Shown one piece after another: positions 6,488 to 7,453 of a stretch of DNA of 7,453 nt; position 1 is the stretch's first letter; every line of letters begins with the position of its first letter. Origin of the DNA: an uncultured Lachnospiraceae bacterium (GTDB lineage: Bacteria; Bacillota; Clostridia; Lachnospirales; Lachnospiraceae); NCBI GenBank assembly GCA_946549155.1, contig CAMNQN010000165.1, forward strand, positions 1 to 7,453, given 5' to 3'. The position numbers and the translations under genes were made by a program. The notes beneath the pieces were generated by a model. The model ran no database searches and was not told the origin of the DNA. It saw only the letters and a list, made by a program, of their open reading frames with translations.

Positions 6488-6854
6488 AATGAACCTAAAT
6501 TTGGCATGAAAACAGTGATTTAGATTTCTTTCATAGGAAAATGTTAGTCCTACTTGACATCACTCCTGTCTGGTTCGCCAATATATATCTTATTTTCTAA
6601 AGAAAAACCAGGTTGAATATTATGACAGAATCAGTGAAGTGAGAAGAAGCGGTAATTATGAGCAATGGATTAAGTTTTTTTAGAAGCAGTTGGAAGAGCA
6701 GCTTTAGATTCGTTGGATGCAATAGAGAAATTACCATTTGTCTATTCAATCCTCTATAAACCCTGTATTTTCAAGGCATATCGCCTATTAAATGTTCAAA
6801 CCTTATGTATTTTCCCTTGTTTTTGCCCTTATGAGCCGAAACAAGGGAAATTTT
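6488..6854. other. Stretch without an intact gene between the decayed small gene and the integrase
   Basis: Apart from the Fic-like remnant and the hairpin at 6811-6856, this A+T-rich stretch shows nothing I can name. The frame running 6713-6916 is the tail of the Fic-like frame continuing into the integrase gene on the other strand, without a ribosome binding site. The left end of the integrase-bearing element, and hence an attachment site, probably lies between about 6735 and 6855, because Fic likeness ends near 6733 and the integrase ends at 6855. Confidence 0.4.
6541..6733 (+). pseudogene. C-terminal remnant of a Fic-family protein, multiply frameshifted
   Basis: Translating across frames gives a stretch resembling the C-terminal end of Fic proteins, which transfer AMP or similar groups to targets. 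Frame 1 from 6544 reads LLDITPVWFA. Frame 0 at about 6582-6680 reads YFLKKNQVEYYDRISEVR then NYEQWIKFF. Frame 2 from 6680 reads LEAVGRAALDSLDAIEKL. Fic proteins have a matching order after the active site (PVLYLSYFxKKNRxEYYDRL, then GxxExWIxFFLxxV). The second switch is a T-run of seven at 6675-6681 where eight would keep the frame; the first lies in the AT repeat near 6581-6588. The catalytic HPFxDGNGR motif is absent, so only the part after it survives. The likeness is from memory of the family, and the first ten residues are the weakest part. Confidence 0.5.
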
Positions 6855-6856
6855 TT
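6811..6856 (+). terminator. Hairpin with T-run beside the integrase stop
   Basis: TTTCCCTTGTTT at 6811-6822 pairs perfectly with AAACAAGGGAAA at 6839-6850 (12 bp, 16-base loop), followed by TTTTTT at 6851-6856. Read on the + strand this is a good intrinsic terminator that would stop transcription from the hipBA side before it runs antisense into the integrase. On the - strand the stem is not followed by a T-run, so it is a weaker candidate terminator for the integrase itself. Confidence 0.6.
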
Positions 6857-7453
6857 ATTCTCCGCCGATTACCTTATCCAGCAGTCTTGCGGAAGTACGC
6901 TTCGCTTCCCTTGTAGCGTGAGCGTAAATGTTCATTGTGGTACTAACATCAGCGTGTCCGAGAAGTTCCTGCACATCTTTAGGTGCTGCACCGTTTGAAA
7001 GCAGATTGCTTGTATAAGTGTGTCTGAGCATATGGAAGTGGAAATCCTCCAATCCCTCCACCTTTTTTCTCGCTGTCCTGCACATAATCCCCACCGTACT
7101 CGGTGCTTCAAATGCCCCGTCAGGTCTAAGGCAGACAAAGGATAATTCCTTGTACCCCTCTGGGACTTCTTCCGACCTCGGCAGACTGTAAACCTCATAA
7201 TAGGTGCGGTCTTTTTCTTTGACCTCCAAATAGTAATTAAGGCTGTACAGTTCCCCGTATCGGAAACGGTTTTTGTGTTGTTCTGTTTTCGCAGTTTTCA
7301 GGATTGCGGCAAGCGTATCGCAAAAGTCCACGGTGCGGATTTTTTTACGCTTTGTTGCCCCTATTTCTGTTTTGTGCCTTGCCCCGTTGTAACGCATACT
7401 GCGGCGTACTGTCAGATATTGTTCTTCAAGGTTGATGTCCTGCCAAGTCAGAC
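6855..7453 (-). CDS. Tyrosine recombinase/integrase, C-terminal catalytic part (5'-partial, runs off the window)
   Basis: Site-specific recombinase of the phage and conjugative-element integrase class, which cuts and rejoins DNA at attachment sites. The - strand frame stays open to the right edge (first full codon at 7451), giving 198 residues; N-terminal arm-binding and core-binding domains lie outside. It opens with LTWQDINLEEQYLTVRRSM, the stretch that follows the first catalytic Arg, so that Arg is just off the window. KTEIGATKRKKIRTVDF contains the catalytic Lys region, HMLRHTYTSNLL is the HxxR box, and LGHADVSTTMNIYAHA gives the second His and the nucleophile Tyr (codon at 6924-6926). 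A Met at 7397 is internal, not the start. A roughly 50-residue insert between the Lys and HxxR boxes (GELYSLNYYLEVKEKDRTYY) resembles Tn916-like integrases of gut Clostridia. Gene orientation implies the element extends to the right. Confidence 0.93.
   Translation of the reverse strand, partial: LTWQDINLEEQYLTVRRSMRYNGARHKTEIGATKRKKIRTVDFCDTLAAILKTAKTEQHKNRFRYGELYSLNYYLEVKEKDRTYYEVYSLPRSEEVPEGYKELSFVCLRPDGAFEAPSTVGIMCRTARKKVEGLEDFHFHMLRHTYTSNLLSNGAAPKDVQELLGHADVSTTMNIYAHATREAKRTSARLLDKVIGGE

Larger units (their letters stand above)
4519..7453. mobile_element. Accessory island after spoIVB (boundaries uncertain, runs off the right edge)
   Basis: From about 4520 the sequence becomes A+T-rich (one 60-base line in hipA counts about 37% G+C against about 60% in spoIVB). 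It carries a toxin-antitoxin pair, two decayed genes and an integrase, in the place where Clostridia usually have spo0A. The integrase part is less A+T-rich (about 48% in one line), so the segment may be a composite of two insertions. No terminal repeats could be identified because the right end lies outside the window. Confidence 0.5.

Noticed and set aside
6554..6587. TTGACA at 6554-6559 followed by TATATA, resembling a promoter.
   Set aside because: The spacer is 22 bases, no intact gene follows, and the bases lie in the decayed Fic-like coding stretch.
40..6779. ATTTTCAAGGCAT occurs at 40-52 (in nadK) and again at 6767-6779 (near the integrase), as if a pair of attachment sites.
   Set aside because: A 13-base exact repeat is expected by chance with a probability of roughly one third in a sequence this long, the flanks diverge at once, and the first copy lies inside conserved core genes.
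6713..6916. Open frame of 67 codons on the + strand.
   Set aside because: It has no ribosome binding site, begins inside the Fic-like remnant and ends inside the integrase gene on the opposite strand.

Overview
The window looks like chromosomal DNA of a spore-forming Clostridia species, probably Lachnospiraceae-like. This rests on gene content and order: nadK, argR, recN, spoIVB is a block I know from Clostridia, where spo0A normally follows. The organism assignment is inference from synteny and was not checked by search.

Positions 2-4449 are a G+C-rich core on the + strand (a hand count of one 60-base line in spoIVB gives about 60%). nadK (NAD kinase, missing its first codons), argR (arginine repressor) and recN (DNA repair ATPase) are spaced about 30 bases apart with no terminator between them and probably form one operon. 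A GCAA-loop terminator closes it at about 3071-3113. spoIVB (sporulation signalling protease) follows, apparently with its own forespore-type promoter, whose -10 box abuts the terminator stem. A long hairpin at 4461-4518 follows spoIVB.

At about 4520 the composition changes abruptly (one line of hipA counts about 37% G+C). Instead of spo0A there is a complete hipB-hipA toxin-antitoxin pair behind a strong promoter with a palindrome over its -10 box. The two genes overlap by one to four bases and all expected HipA kinase residues are present.

From 6240 to about 6735 lies decayed coding DNA. It holds an unrecognised small gene with a strong ribosome binding site and one frameshift, then the C-terminal remnant of what looks like a Fic-family protein, broken by at least two frameshifts.

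From 6855 to the right edge, on the - strand, is the catalytic part of a tyrosine recombinase (integrase) of intermediate composition (about 48% in one line). A perfect 12-bp hairpin sits just beyond its stop codon. The gene reads leftward, so any element it belongs to probably extends beyond the right edge, with its left end somewhere around 6735-6855.

Overall, a housekeeping and sporulation block is interrupted just after spoIVB by an accessory island carrying an intact hipBA module, ruins of other accessory genes and an integrase. I see no CRISPR array, rRNA or tRNA, and no clearly new multi-gene system. The most unusual points are the broken spoIVB-spo0A neighbourhood, the promoter/terminator overlap before spoIVB, and the frameshifted small gene directly behind hipA.
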